Notes: generated by a model from the sequence alone, not told the origin. Positions 23,497-36,524 are shown, counted from the first letter of the stretch. The stretch: DNA of 64,000 bases from Sipunculus nudus (GCA_026874595.1 CM049307.1:60022870-60086869); one strand, 5' to 3'. Program-made: numbers and translations.

Positions 23497-24943
23497 CAAA
23501 GACAGAGTCAGAGAGACAGAGAGACAGAGACAGAAAGACAGACAAATACGTAGACAATTAACATCTTCCTGACGTTGAAAGCGAGAACAATTGTTAATAC
23601 TTCGAATGCGCTGATTATCAGTGAGTGTAGGCTATATCATATAACAATTAACATATTTTAAAAATTATGACGTGTTCGACAAGTAATTGCGAAATTGCCT
23701 TGGTATAAGAGTAAAGTCAAAATTAGCTTCAAAAGATTACTATAGCCTTATCTTTTGTAAACATGTTCAGATTTAGAATAAATAAAATCGACTAAATAAT
23801 AAGTTTTTATTAATGTCTTAAAGAAAGACGCAGAAGGAGTACGTCCGCCAATTTTTTTTAAAGAAGAATGTCCCGGACCGCTGTGCCAAATTCCTTACCA
23901 TTAAGAGCATCGTGATAAAGGAACAAAGAGGAGGTTATGTTAAAATAAAGAATATGTAAAAAAAAGATGAGCTATTCCACTACCGTTTGTGTAGTATCCA
24001 CAGGACGAGGTTGTTCAGGGCAACGGCTGACGTCATACACAAGAGGATAACACCGGTATACAGCATATCTAAAAAATTAAATTAGATATTTTAGGTTTAT
24101 ATTTTGGTGACGTATTATAAATCACGCTTAAAATGTTCAAATCCCTGCATGCATGTTCACAGACACATTTATGTGCAAACCGAAGTGAAAAAGGGAAAAG
24201 AATGCACCCCAGCTGCATTTTTGACTCGAACCATGAGCTGCCAGTTCCCTCGGCAACGTAAGAGTGGATAGATATGGGTGTTTAAAATTTATTTTGATAA
24301 TTTTTTGACAGGAAAGAGATTAGGTAACTTAGTGCTTTAATTCTGAAGAAACCATAACACGCACAGCATTGAAACGTCTAATGATAATCCAGTGCATCTG
24401 TAGATCGCCCAGCGCAGGGGCCAGAAGAGAAGTCAGAGAACCAAGAAGAGCAACAACAATCGCCCACACGATTTCGGTCGCCTGACCACCCCTACCACCA
24501 ACATGCAGACAGGCTAGCCTTGTCTAATACCCTATGATTTGCGAGCGATCTGTGTTCTCATCACTGGCCATACATGGACTAGTATATGTTAAACGTTCTT
24601 CTTGAGTTTTAAGGCCTGAGCTAGCTGATCGCGAAAAGTACAAGCCGGCGAAAAATTATATGCATGGCCAAATTATTTCCTGTTTTATGCAATAACCAGA
24701 AACCGTTGAAAGTAGCAACGATGTATTAATAAGACAAGAAACACGCATTCTACAGGGTTCATCACCGTTCCTGACTTTATCGACTAGTTTTTCAAATATC
24801 TTTCTTTTCTCTTCATATATAACTTGGATATTCTATAGTGCAGTGTTATAGCTAGTACACAATGTACTTACAATTGAAAGGAGGGGAGGTCTCAGAAAGA
24901 ACTGTTGTCACATCCGTCGTCGAAATGTCCATGTTGGTTGTCG
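22514..24943 (-). CDS. Single-pass membrane protein, 3' part: Thr-rich stalk, TM helix, long tyrosine/serine tail (5' end not found)
   Basis: Three exons in minus order: 24943-24872 (stalk), 24068-23984 (membrane helix) and 23354-22514 (tail, TGA stop). All have GT-AG borders, and phases 1, 1 and 2 agree. The stalk is Thr/Ser-rich (STTDVTTVLSETSPPF). The helix exon reads MLYTGVILLCMTSAVALNNL and on to WILHK, followed by RRQDKKH, a good stop-transfer sequence placing the tail in the cytoplasm. The 279-residue tail is acidic and Ser-rich with many tyrosines: LYSVRYYTEY near its start, NPYS, SYDDV, KYVKL and, near its end, ENPVYDDV, a PTB-type NPxY motif. No enzyme domain is seen. It is a paralogue of the gene at 60195-62829. 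I do not recognise the family. A receptor or adhesion role is inference. Signal peptide and ectodomain exons should lie at higher coordinates but were not identified. Confidence 0.78.
23434..23490 (+). repeat. (GA)n microsatellite in membrane-protein intron
   Basis: GA run followed by imperfect GACA units to about 23545, between the TM and tail exons. Confidence 0.95.
23984..24068 (-). CDS. Transmembrane exon of the first membrane protein
   Basis: 85 bases between acceptor ttttttag and donor gtagtg. The two leading bases complete a Tyr codon from the stalk exon. The hydrophobic run contains ALNNLVLW; the paralogue's TM exon has the matching ILNNLIIF. Confidence 0.8.
24872..24943 (-). CDS. 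Thr/Ser-rich stalk exon
   Basis: 72 bases, acceptor tattttcag and donor gtaagt, phase 1 on both sides, so it can be skipped without a frameshift. It encodes 23 full codons rich in Thr, Ser and Pro, suited to an O-glycosylated stalk. Confidence 0.68.
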
Positions 24944-25098
24944 CTGAAAATATATTGATATTTTAATCCTTGTATATATTGAATATGTTTGTACTCCTCA
25001 GTTCCTTGTACTCTTCAGTTACTGCAGGAAATAAATAATATCAATCAATCAACCAATCAATATTCTATAGTGCAGTAGTAGAGCTTGTATATACTTAC

Positions 25099-25180
25099 AA
25101 CTGAAGGGAGGGGAGGTCTCAGAATTCACCGCTGAAAGAACTGATGTCATCCGTCGTCGAAACGCCCATGTTTGTTGTCG
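25099..25180 (-). pseudogene. Decayed duplicate of the stalk exon
   Basis: Near copy of 24872-24943 with flanking intron also duplicated ('atattctatagtgcagt' at about 24828 and 25060). Splice sites survive (tttttag and gtaagt), but the exon is 82 bases instead of 72. In the expected frame it reads ISSFSGEF then TGA. Inclusion would break the reading frame. Confidence 0.75.
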
Positions 25181-27636
25181 CTAAAAATATACACTGATAT
25201 TGTTAGCCTTATAATATATACTATATATACTATGTCATATTATTTATATTATATTATCTTTATCTGCAATGTCCCGTATAATTACGTATAATTACGACAT
25301 ATTTATTTCAAATTGACTGATGGTTACATTTTTTTTAGGCACAATCTGTAACTTGATTATTGCAAATGTTAAAATAGACATCGGCAAATTAAAACAAAAA
25401 TAAACACGAAAGATAAGAAAGAGTTCAGCTAATCAAATCGTTGATTTTTAATTATCACTAGCTTTATCATCAGCTTACTGAAACTATTATATGTTTTTTA
25501 GGTGACAGTGTTCGCACAGAAGGATTATACCCACGCTTCCATAATCAATTTTAGCTAACTACTCCGACAAAAAGGAGTGTTGTAGTTTTATTTTATACAC
25601 ATTATGTAACTTCCCCATTTCCATTATACACAGAAATACACACTCTATATATAAGAATAATTTCTCCATACATCAATATATAAATATTATATATATATAT
25701 ATATTTATAAATATATTATTTAATTTCCCCATTTCCATTATACACAGAATTGGAAGGCAAACCGTGTACTTTCCTATATACTAAATATAGTTAAAAACGA
25801 AAACATTTAGTGTTTGTTGGGGGGGGGGGGGTGTTAAAGGAAGGTATAATAATAAACAGTTAATATGTTGGTCTATATTATAAATGACGGTGCTGACACT
25901 TATCCGTTACTACGTAACTACTCAGGGGTCACACCTTGGAAATGCTCGTTTTGGACCATGAACTGTGGAGAACCATGTTCTAAGGGGGTCATGTTGACCT
26001 ACATTCACAGAAATTTGACCTTATTTCTTCAAGGGGCTACCACGCCGCCACCTATCAGAACATTTATGAGAAATTATGTGAACTCTCTGCAAGTGAGACC
26101 ATGGGTAAAACATAAGCTATATCTAGTTATGCCAAGTTGCCATCCCTTATTCCTGTAAAGTTCCGAGGGAACCATGGTCCATTTATTTACTGATACGACC
26201 TGCGCAGGATCGGAATCACAAGAGTACGACACTGCTGGTTAGGGTTTATGGGCGTCAAAACCTACCACCAACAATGCAACGGGGATTCTAAATACACCAT
26301 GCGGCGTTTTAATATATATAAAGCGAAGAGGGTAATGTAGTCCGTTCAATTATGTTGAACAAGAATTGTTTCAAGGCAAATTATACATAAACATGGTTGT
26401 TTTTTATAGGTAGGACTTCACGGTATAAGTAATATTTTGTAAGCATAGGATTGTGAATGTATAAGCAGAAGGCGTTTCCTTGAAATGTAACAAATTTTGA
26501 TATTAAATTAAGTTTGACAGTTGAAACAAGTAGTCCCGGCGGTCCCACACTATCTAACTGGAAGAGGTTCGTTTTGAGTGGGAATTGTTAACGATCTTTG
26601 CCGGAAGGTGTGACCTCGTCAAAAACCTGCAAACACAGGATACATCCCTACCACATACGCTGTAAATTGACAGAAATGCGAGAGAGAGATACATAGGCCG
26701 ATAATCAGCTATATATGCCCAGTGTCATTCTTTATGTTTGTGTGTGTGGGGGGGGGGGGGAGGTTTGCAAGGGAACAAAATGATACCCCATGGTTATAAC
26801 AATCACAATTACATAACACTAGTATTCTAGGAGGTTATCTCCTTTTATTTTTTATAAGAAGAAAATATGGCATCTTACTTTTGGTGAAATTATCCTAATT
26901 AAGAACTAATGAGGAAACCCAATTCATCGTGGTCAAGCCTCGTTTTCACAGCATGGACGCCTCAACAAAGCTGTTCTGATGCACCACCGCTCATACACAC
27001 AGGTTTCTGTTTCGCTTTTAAAACAAATACATGTATTACTTTCTAGTATACATCGATTAGTTGTTGTTCTGATAAGAAACTTAATTGGACGTTTATCGAA
27101 TTAAATTGACACTTGAATTTAAAATTTCACATTGTTATAAGTGGTATCTGGCAGTGTTATGTGGCAGAGACAGCTGATAGCAGTGACACGGCTTCTTTTT
27201 GCCTTTAATAATGTTAATGGATGGAAGCAATAAAAAAAAAACTTTTTAACATGGTTAGACTTTTCCGTCTTAATTTTGGTTATTTTAGTAGTGCAAAATC
27301 AGTCTTGACTCTGGCATAATTTAGAATGGCACCGGCATAACGACGTTAAAGTGGAATATCTTATCCGGTGTAAATAACGAAAATTATCGTCGCTTTTTCT
27401 TTCACCACTGAAATGGAAAACACTTTTTTTATGGCCGTTCCGCTTGCTAATTATATTATTGTCTAATGTGTATTGAAGGGTCTACATTTATTTAGCATAT
27501 CAATTAAAATATGACACCGAGAAATGACGAATAAGTCATTTTTTTCTGTTTCAACTACTATGGATAATCCATTTTCAAAAGGTCTGTTATTTGACGTGTC
27601 ATTTACAATAAATCGAAATCCCCGCCCAAACTCTCT

Positions 27637-27649
27637 CTCTCTCTCCCTC

Positions 27650-27731
<82 letters not shown>
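27637..27731 (+). repeat. Compound microsatellite (CT)n C-run (CT)n(TA)n
   Basis: CT units interrupted by about 13 C, then CT and TA. Confidence 0.95.
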
Positions 27732-27734
<3 letters not shown>

Positions 27735-28522
27735 CATATAAATTTATATAAATAAATATATATTATATTATATATACATTTATCATCACAAAGTTATAAG
27801 AACTGCTTGCAAAAATACCTGATACGTTTATGTTAAAACTTATACAATCTAATATATATCTACCAATATCTTCAAACCTGACCCATCTTAAGATATAGGT
27901 GTGACCCAATAACCGATCGGTTACCCATCATAAGATTGGTCAGAGCTAGTTTCCGATCATGATCTACCGATGCTTTGAATTTAAAAAAATAATAGAAACA
28001 GGAAATAAATATTCATTTAAACCCAAAGTACTATGAATTGTATATTTTACCGTATTGTAAATCTTAATGAAGAAAGTGGCTGATGAGTGGAAAGTTAAAA
28101 CCTGCGAAGGTTTTGTACCTTGTACATTTTTTTATTATTTTCTGAAAATAATTCAAATCAATTTCAATTTGTGTCTATTTTTATGTTGGAGATAACAGAT
28201 GTATATAAAATATTATCATTATCAGTAAATGAACATAGGGAGATGGGCCTGTGCCAAGATGATATTGTTGATCGGTTATAGGGCCTGACCCATCTTAAGA
28301 TAGGTTTGAACCAAAAATCGATATCGGTTATTCTGTTTAACCCATCTCGCCATTTCCAAACCTGATTCCTAGGCATTGTTGATAGGTTATTAGGTCTGAC
28401 CCATCTCAAGATGGATCTGAACCAATAACCAACATATTAAAATATTATCAATATTTGTAAAATTACATCGGGAAATGGGCTTGTTCCAAGATGTTCTTAA
28501 GATTAGGCTGATCGGAAGATGG

Positions 28523-28526
<4 letters not shown>

Positions 28527-28576
<50 letters not shown>
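28527..28576 (+). repeat. (TA)n microsatellite
   Basis: TA run of about 50 bases. Confidence 0.95.
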
Positions 28577-28580
<4 letters not shown>

Positions 28581-29299
28581 CGCAAAACTAATTGTCCCAA
28601 AACTGTTATTTAACTACATAATCTATCAATCTGAACAAATTAGTAGGCATGATGGTTTTTAAACTAAGCAATTAATTACACGTACCCATTTATGTGACAA
28701 ACATAACCTTTTATCCGGTAGAATTACTAGCTGATAACAGCTGACCCGTACTCCTTTACTTACATATATACCGGTCCCGGCGATCCGCGAAAGTGACGCT
28801 ATAGTTCCATCTTGTCATCCATATGTGTTCTTCTGTGTAAATGAATATAGAAAGGTGGCCTTGCACATATGTATATACCAGTATAAACCAGTATTATCTG
28901 ATGGTTTTTATCTTTCAGGCCGCGGTGAAGCGGGGCATGCTTTTTCCGGACTGCAGGGGCACCGTTTCTGCATGTTGCTGTATAAGATAAAATCAGCAGC
29001 TGATGTTGTAATCTGTACATCCGGGGATGCTTTGGTTTTCTCATACCGTGTTAAGGATTGAACCATGATGATAAATGTAAAAACACGCCTGCTTACACAA
29101 ACCTGATTCATTTATAATATTTGTACACTTAACACATGGAGTATAGACAAGCAAATGTAAACATACACACGAGATGATTTTTGTGCCACATTTTATCTGA
29201 TATGAAAGAAAAATATAAATATGTCAAATAAACAGCTAAATATCCACAGACAAAGATGGCCGCATAGAATTTTCTAAAAATGTTACATCTACAATACAT

Positions 29300-29600
29300 T
29301 AAAGGGTCAAATCTGACCTTTATACAGTAAGATGGTAGGTTGCATATATGTAGAGGTAAAAAGTTCACTTAATGCAAAATGCTATAAGCAAAACTCCAGC
29401 TTGTCTGACTTGCTGCCAGATGCCCTTGTGGAATTTATTTTGATCATTTTGGCGGGCCCCCATATATAAAAAACGTTGATATAAACAAAACAAGCAGCCT
29501 GTGTGCTGTGATATCCACCTTTCCGGGCCTATTCTTACAAAAGCTCCAAGGGATAACCTTTAGTTTAAAAAGGTATAAGATAGGTGGTAGGCCCCTTTAA
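29300..29600 (-). repeat. Dispersed repeat, inverted relative to 39478-39760
   Basis: Shares in reverse orientation 'gataacctttagtttaaaaagg', 'gatatccac', 'caagcagcctgtgtg', 'ttgatataaacaaaacaagc', 'ggcgggcccc', 'catctggca' and 'gatggtaggttgcatatatg' with the copy about 10 kb downstream. Confidence 0.7.
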
Positions 29601-30070
29601 GAAAAGGACCCCTGATCCAGAATCGGGATGTCCAGACCCCAAAAAATTGGACTGAACCCCTTAAAAATGATGCAGCGGTCGAAAGGGGGGGGGGGGGTAT
29701 CGGACCCCTGGACCCCCCCCCCTCCTCTGGATAATTCGCTTCTGCCTTATATAAATAACCACCACGTTTAGTTTAGTTGAAGAAGATCATCATGATTAAT
29801 TAAAAACCACGTTCAGTGGATTGGTTATTTAATACTTATACATAATTGTTGAATACTAACAGTTATAAAATCAGAAACCTTAAAGGTTTTGTAAACTTAA
29901 AGATACTAGTAACCAGAATCAATGACACAGCCATGCAGGATTTACGAAAGACGGAAGGTGCCGGGGGTTGGAGTGGGGTGTGTCAGGCTAATAACTGTTA
30001 GAGCCAGTAGCACTCGTATATACATATAAATATTAACACATATGGACTTAAATGTAAAATGGCATATTAC

Positions 30071-30154
30071 TTTATAAGAAGGTCGAGCTTGAAATTCTGG
30101 TTGTGATTCTGCCGAACATCTGTATGAACCATTTTCAAGAGATACAGTCGCCAT
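30071..30154 (-). other. Candidate orphan first coding exon (28 codons)
   Basis: From ATG at 30154 to a donor AAA|GTAATA at 30071, exactly 28 codons reading MATVSLENGSYRCSAESQ and on to ARPSYK. Composition is more gene-like than the AT-rich flank. No polypyrimidine-AG acceptor precedes it, so it would have to be an initial exon. No partner exon was found. Confidence 0.25.
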
Positions 30155-31252
30155 AGAATAAATGAAAATTGAGATTGAGTGAAAAAGTGGCAATAATTAC
30201 AAACTTAATAATCATTGTTTGGAATGCATTATTAATAATCACCATTTCTTTTTAGTTATCTAAAATCAGGAACGATAACGGAGCTTATCACGTGAAAATA
30301 ATCATATTTTATTAAGGCTTCTGGGTTTCATAATTCTGCGCAGTCCGCTATTTTATTAACATAAAAGCGTCAACAAATTTATGAGCTTCAAATGAGCAAT
30401 TTAATGCTTCGAACGCAATGGAGGCTCTGGCAGGGGATGGAACCAGAATCCTTGTTCAGCCTCAATAACCACAAGTCTACGCCCTGTATGAATCAATGCT
30501 GTTCATATTTTGTTATGTTGATTAATACATATGATACTGGCAATTGCGTGTATTGCCGGGTGAGGTTTATTTTATTTTTCTGATTACCAGCCTGAATTAT
30601 CGAACAAAGGGCCAGTCATAGAGGCAGCAGCAAGGGACATATCTAATTACACCGAGATAAGCGCCTAGATAATTCACGCCCAGTTTATCAGATTTGTCAA
30701 CATATAGTGTAACATTTAAATAGAATCCTATAGATAGAAACATTTCGCGTATTGGGGTGGGGGGTGGGGGGTGTCGCAAAATGTTGCTCTTAGAGAGAGC
30801 ACAGGAAAATTGGAGAAACGTGTCATATTGCTTAAATGGACATGCCAGATGGTCACGCCTCCCGGTGGCAGATTGACAACCTAAATATTTTTCAATATGA
30901 AGAAAATGAAAGTGGAGAAGAATAGGAATGTACATACAATGAACCACTAATGCACAGCAAAATAAAGCTTCCTCTGCCAGCGAATAATTAATAGCAGATC
31001 ATATGACAGATTGTTTTTTTTCATTAGAAATTACTTTGGAAATAAACTTTAATTACAAACCTGCCAGCATATACCAGCATCCTCTCTGTGTATGTTCAGT
31101 TTTACGCGGCTACTTCCTGTTCAACTCGTGTTTACCCCCCCCCCCCCCCAATGTGCCAAGATTTGTACAGGAAGATAAACAGTTCTTTAACTTTCTGACA
31201 CACTTTCACTGATATTATGGTGATGGCTTTGGAGCGTTCATAAAAGTGTGTG

Positions 31253-31281
31253 TGTCGGGGGGGGGGGGGGGGGGGAGGCGA

Positions 31282-31338
<57 letters not shown>
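31253..31338 (+). repeat. G run plus (TA)n
   Basis: About 19 G in near succession followed by about 54 bases of TA. Confidence 0.95.
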
Positions 31339-31339
<1 letters not shown>

Positions 31340-31663
31340 TTATATTAATAGCGTAAGGCGATTTTTGAAAATTTCCGTATCTCCTCTGATACCACCGTAC
31401 GGATTGCCGTGATTTTCGACAAACATATGCACCGGTTGTGTCCGAAGAGATTCCACCCAGTTTTATTTGCAATATTTGCGTATTACGTGCATAATTAATA
31501 ATTTTAATATTTGCTCCCCCGCGGGCGCCTCTTTTCCTTGTGTCTTCGGGTTCCGTAAGACAATGGCCATAGAGTGTGTGATGGCCGAACAGAGTTTTAC
31601 TCGGGGGCCCTATCTGGGTTATTTGTACATTTCGCGGTCACCGTCCCGAAATAATCCCCTTAT

Positions 31664-32210
31664 CAGATGACCATAAACTAAGAATCCTAACCTATTAGAT
31701 GACCATAAACTAAGAATCCTAAACTATAAGATGACCATAAACTAAGAATCCTAACCTATTATATGACCACAAACTAAGAATCTAACCTATCAGATGACTA
31801 TAATCTAAGAATCCTTACCTGTCAGATGACTATAAACTAAGAATCCTAATCTATCAGATGACCACAAACTAAGGATCTTAATCTATCATACGACTATAAA
31901 ATAAGAATCCTAATCTATCAGATGACCACAAACTAAGAATCCTAACAAACTAAGGATCTGAACCTATGAGATGACTATAAAATAAGAATCCTAGTCTATC
32001 AGATGACCATAAACTAAGAATCCTAACCTATCAGATGACTATAATCTAAGAATCCTAACCTGTCAGATGACTATAAACTACGAATCCTAATCTATCAGAT
32101 GACCACAAACTAAGGATTTTAACATATCATACGACTATAAAATAAGAATCCTAATATATCAGATGACCACAAACTAAGAATCCTAGTCTTCCAGAAGACC
32201 ATAAACTATG
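31664..32210 (+). repeat. 32-bp minisatellite, about 17 copies
   Basis: The unit is 'cagatgaccataaactaag' then 'aatcctaacctat'. Copies start at 31664, 31696 and so on with 32-bp spacing. Units vary in a patterned way (ccataaact, ctataaaat, ccacaaact), suggesting higher-order amplification. Confidence 0.95.
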
Positions 32211-33000
32211 TTACCACTTTTTGTTGAATGTATGCCCCAGAACCCACATGTTTGAAAAGCCACACTAATCAGGAATACTCTGGATCGTATCTTTGAGGTC
32301 CATTTTGGGTAAAATATATTGCTATCATATAGTCTTTTTCCTGTATGTTAAACATAAAACTTAATAGTATGGTCTGTTGCCCCCGCCCAAATAAGTTTTA
32401 CTCAAAAGTTAATAATAATTATTCTTTCAACAAAATTATTAATAGATGTTCGGCCTTATTCTCCATACATACAATTAGCTGTGTTAAGATTGACCTTGAG
32501 TAGACTTTCAATATATACACTTGTCATACATTTTGATGTGGCCAAGATTCTGGAACCCCCAGATCTCGGAGCCATATAATAAAGCTGGGGTTACCATGGT
32601 GTCAAAAAGTTCACACTGTATATCAATATGCAATTTCAGCTTAATTTCCTTTTCAATTTAAGCTATATAAATGGGGTATTTAGCTTTACTGATCTTTTTA
32701 TTAATAACCCTATGGAACAAGTCATAAAAAATTAAACGTTGTGCATAAATAAACATAATCATACACCACCTCCACTTTTTCAAGTCCATAGAAAAATTTT
32801 GGGTGGGATCGGACTTTGACTTTTGAAAATATGACTACTTCAGGCTTGCTAGTATTATCTGTGAGATACCATTTATTATGAATAATCATAAACAGCATTT
32901 AGGGCTGAAAATATTTCTTCAACTGATTCAGCCACAACAATTGTTTCAACGGCATACAACAATACATACATTACATAACTAAGATACATTCTAAGATAAG
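32205..33000 (-). pseudogene. Decayed non-LTR retrotransposon (LINE) reverse transcriptase
   Basis: On the minus strand, from about 33000 downward, broken frames show LLYAVETIVVAES (the YADD catalytic box, here YAVE), IFSALNAVYDY, then after stops KISKAKYPI, ELFDTMVTPALLYGSEIWGF (the conserved PxLLYGxEIWG segment) and QSILD-CGFSNMW. These are consecutive motifs of the reverse transcriptase and its C-terminal extension in Jockey/RTE-type elements. Several stops and frameshifts and the lost Asp pair of the active site make it dead. It directly abuts the 32-bp minisatellite. Confidence 0.85.
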
Positions 33001-33231
33001 TGTCATTATCAATAAGTCTGGTATGCTGTAATGAGATGGCAACTGCGTACCATCGGCCGCTTACGCTACGAGTCAACACAAGTGACAGATGGCCACTTAC
33101 AGCATTGTGTAAAACCTGCCTACATTATACACTTGTCACTTCCAGGACAGACAAATGCGATATTCAGAATTGCTATAACGTCGGGTTATTATTTGGCATT
33201 ATTATATGAGTTATTATTGGTTCAGGGTGAC

Positions 33232-33338
<107 letters not shown>

Positions 33339-33339
33339 A

Positions 33340-35509
33340 GACACAGACAGACACACAGACAGACTACTCTTTAATGCATAGTTCCTGACATTTCAAATTA
33401 GTGTTCCCTGGTGACATCGGCCCATGCTGGTGTTAGGACATAGATACTGGCCACTGGAGTGACTTATCTTTAGTTTATTGTGATAATCAGTCATTAGTCT
33501 TTGCCAAGTTCAATTAAGTAATCTGAATACAATTTATGTCATAAAATATTATCCCGAAAAATTACTGAGTCAGTGGTTATTAATGCCTCACATGGGACCT
33601 GAATACCTGTATATATCATTCTGTAGTGTATTCATAACAAACTTGATGATAAATATTTTTTTTTTATTTCTGAGGAAATGTCTGTCAGATATCTTTTAAT
33701 ATGATGTGTCACATAAAGGGGATTTCACTTTCTCCTTCCTAGACTTCCTTTGCACTCGATACCCTTCCTGTTAGTTGATAAACTTCGACTGATTATGTCC
33801 TAACCGGTAAATTGAAAAAAAAAAACAAAGAGAAACAAATACAGGTTAAGAAGCAGAGTCCGCGGAACCATTTGTTTTGTTGATATTGCCTTACGTATCG
33901 CAATTTCTTTGGCCAATAAAAGTAGGTTCACTGAACTGTAATTAATTATGGCCCGCCCCGGGAGGGTAAGGGTTCATTCTCCTTCGCTGGACTGTTGCTT
34001 GCCGGAAATCTTTTATTTTAATTTTTTTTTATTATTCTTGGGGTACTTAGAAGCCCGATAGCTTCTAACAACACCTATCATGAGCGAGAAAAATTCCGTT
34101 TTAACATAGCGGTAAATCCCTCTGCTAATGTTTGTTGAATTTCAGTCTGCATGAATACAAGCGTGGTTCGCACGGGCTAATGGACGGCGGCCAACTTATA
34201 CACGATTCAGGAAATGACTCATTTTATAAATAGGCGTAGATCCCGGGGGGGGGGGGGGGATATATACCACCCAATATTTGACAAAGGGGGTATGGCCCAT
34301 TGTATTATACCACCAAATGTTTTGAATGTGTGTGGGATAAAATGGGGATTTTCACACTTTAAAACCCTGCTACAGAATTCATAATTAAAATGGCATGCCT
34401 TCAGTTTGTGCTACCAAAATGCTTGGATTATAAAAAGTGAAAGAGGAAAACCCACAAATATACTGAAAGAAACATAAATCAGTAAGTTACCACATTAGTC
34501 ACCATGGCTGGTCACCTTTGGCTTTACAACGCCTAATAGCCGCCTATATGCATGAACTAAATCAAAGAATGAAACCAATTATTTTGTAAATCTTTATACC
34601 CTTTGCATGCCGGTGATCATTGTCATAGACCAATGGTAAACCTATCATCATAAAAAGCAAACATAAAAGATCACATACTTTACAAGATTATCAGTAGAGA
34701 AAATCTGCTTTCTTAATAAGTGTAGCAAATTTCTTCCTGAGAGATATATATACAACAAATTTACATAATAACCCAATGTTAAAACTTCAAAATTCCTCCT
34801 CCTGAAAATGTTAACATCAATTGGCCAAAATTCAAGTGGATTTTCTAATGACATTTCTTAGATAATATGTGGAAGTAATTTGAAGAAAAAAAAAACTTGA
34901 CACTACACTGAAAACAAGGGTTGTCAAATCGACAGTTTTAGGGTTGTCAAATGGGTGTACCAAAAACAACAAACCAGGTTGTCAAAATATCAATTTTGTG
35001 TTGTCTCTAGCAATTCATTAAATTGCACCAATTAGCTTCGAAAAAAAAAGCTTCAAGGGGGGGGGGACATCCCCCCTCAGACACCCCCTTTTTTGCGCTA
35101 GCGTGAATTTTGGCGCTGTTTCGACAGTCATACCCTCAATGAAAGAAACTTTTATACAACGCCACTGTTATTCTTTTGTGTTCATTCGTAGCCTAATGTT
35201 ATGATTATGGGCTATTTACCATATCACACCCAGTTTTAGCAGGGGGGGGGGGGAGGATCACTGTAGTCCTCTCCTCTGATATTGAGAGAATAATATTTAT
35301 ATATTTAAAATTAAATATATTAATAATTTGAATAATTGACTTTGGGATTCATTCCTGCGTTTTGTATTTACAATGATATATTAAAAAGAACCAATTTCAA
35401 TCTGGTTTAGATTATACATATACTTGAACCGTAAAACATTATTTTTTGAAACCTCATAAAACCTCATAGAATTAAAATGTCACACAAACATTAAATGAAT
35501 ATAAATACA
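33340..35509. other. Intergenic before the VWC duplication
   Basis: No gene seen. G runs near 34243, 35058 and 35242. 34070-34140 ('aacaacacctatcatgagcgag') recurs at 42805-42870. Confidence 0.5.
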
Positions 35510-36278
35510 AATTTCATTTTATTTCACCTATTTCAAATTAATGGCAAAATAATTAATGAAGACATTGTTTGTTTTTTTGGAGACTGTAGACTGTGTAGGT
35601 TTCCTACAAGAACCGTAGATAACAGCACGATCGGCCAAAGCCAAACATTAATGACAAGACGTGATAAATTTAATACGAAATAAAATACATATCTTGGCCA
35701 ATCGCCAAAAATTACACACAGAAATAGGTACAACACATCACTGTACGGCTCAATTCAGTCTCATATCAAGCAAAAAAACATTTGGATAGCAATTTCATAT
35801 GAGGATATAAAAAAAACGAAATTTAAATGCTCAAAAGACCAAAAATTCTCACTTATGGTTAACAATGCGTCATATGATCTGTCAAACCTAAGAAATATAA
35901 CATTTTCATTGCATATATGTGAGTAATAATGTCATGATAATTACTGCCTTTCGTGTTTGACGTTCGGATATGACCAAATGATAAGTTTCATAATAAAGAC
36001 ATTGTTAATATAATGTCGGTCATTTCACATATCCCTGGGAAACAACCAGTTATAACCTGCCCTTGTAGAAATCCTAAATTTCTAAGAAGTTTTACTGGAA
36101 CTTTCTACCATGATAGAATATATTATATATATGCAAATGCTACTCATGAGCAAATACGTCAGAGTTAGGCTGAATCTAAGTGATTTCATTCATCAATAAA
36201 AGAGATTCACTGATCTGAAAAATTATACGAGGTAATTTAAGGACATGGTCGGATGGAAATCACAATATATGACAATTA

Positions 36279-36281
<3 letters not shown>

Positions 36282-36328
<47 letters not shown>
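36282..36328 (+). repeat. (TA)n microsatellite present only in copy 1
   Basis: In copy 2 the same place (44806-44822) reads 'agaatatataaatgataaat', so the run expanded in copy 1 or shrank in copy 2. It lies about 200 bases upstream of the TATA box. Confidence 0.9.
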
Positions 36329-36331
<3 letters not shown>

Positions 36332-36524
36332 AAATATGCATGGTATTTTATATCCGGGGGTATTCGTACACGACGGTTAGTCTGGGTAGGCCTATTGTTC
36401 AGTAATATAAATTGAACCATCACTCATGGTAATGTGAATTAATAGGCGACTGTCCACAGTCGTACATTGTTGAATTTATACTCATTATGTAATTACAATA
36501 ACTAGTGCGACTAATTCTCAGCTC

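Larger units (their letters stand above)
25196..31663. other. Region without a certain gene
   Basis: AT-rich, with (CT)n(TA)n at 27637-27731, (TA)n at 28527-28576, G/C runs near 25818, 26748, 29687 and 31131, and a (TA)n at 31284-31337. Listed separately: a dispersed repeat at 29300-29600 and one candidate orphan exon at 30071-30154. The missing 5' exons of the membrane protein could lie here, but I could not identify them. Confidence 0.5.

Noticed and set aside
25865-26158. 97-residue plus-strand frame
   Set aside because: No conserved motif or splice context; composition is like the surrounding non-coding DNA.
31664-32210. CRISPR-like regular repeats
   Set aside because: Contiguous 32-bp units with no spacers in a eukaryotic genome: a minisatellite.
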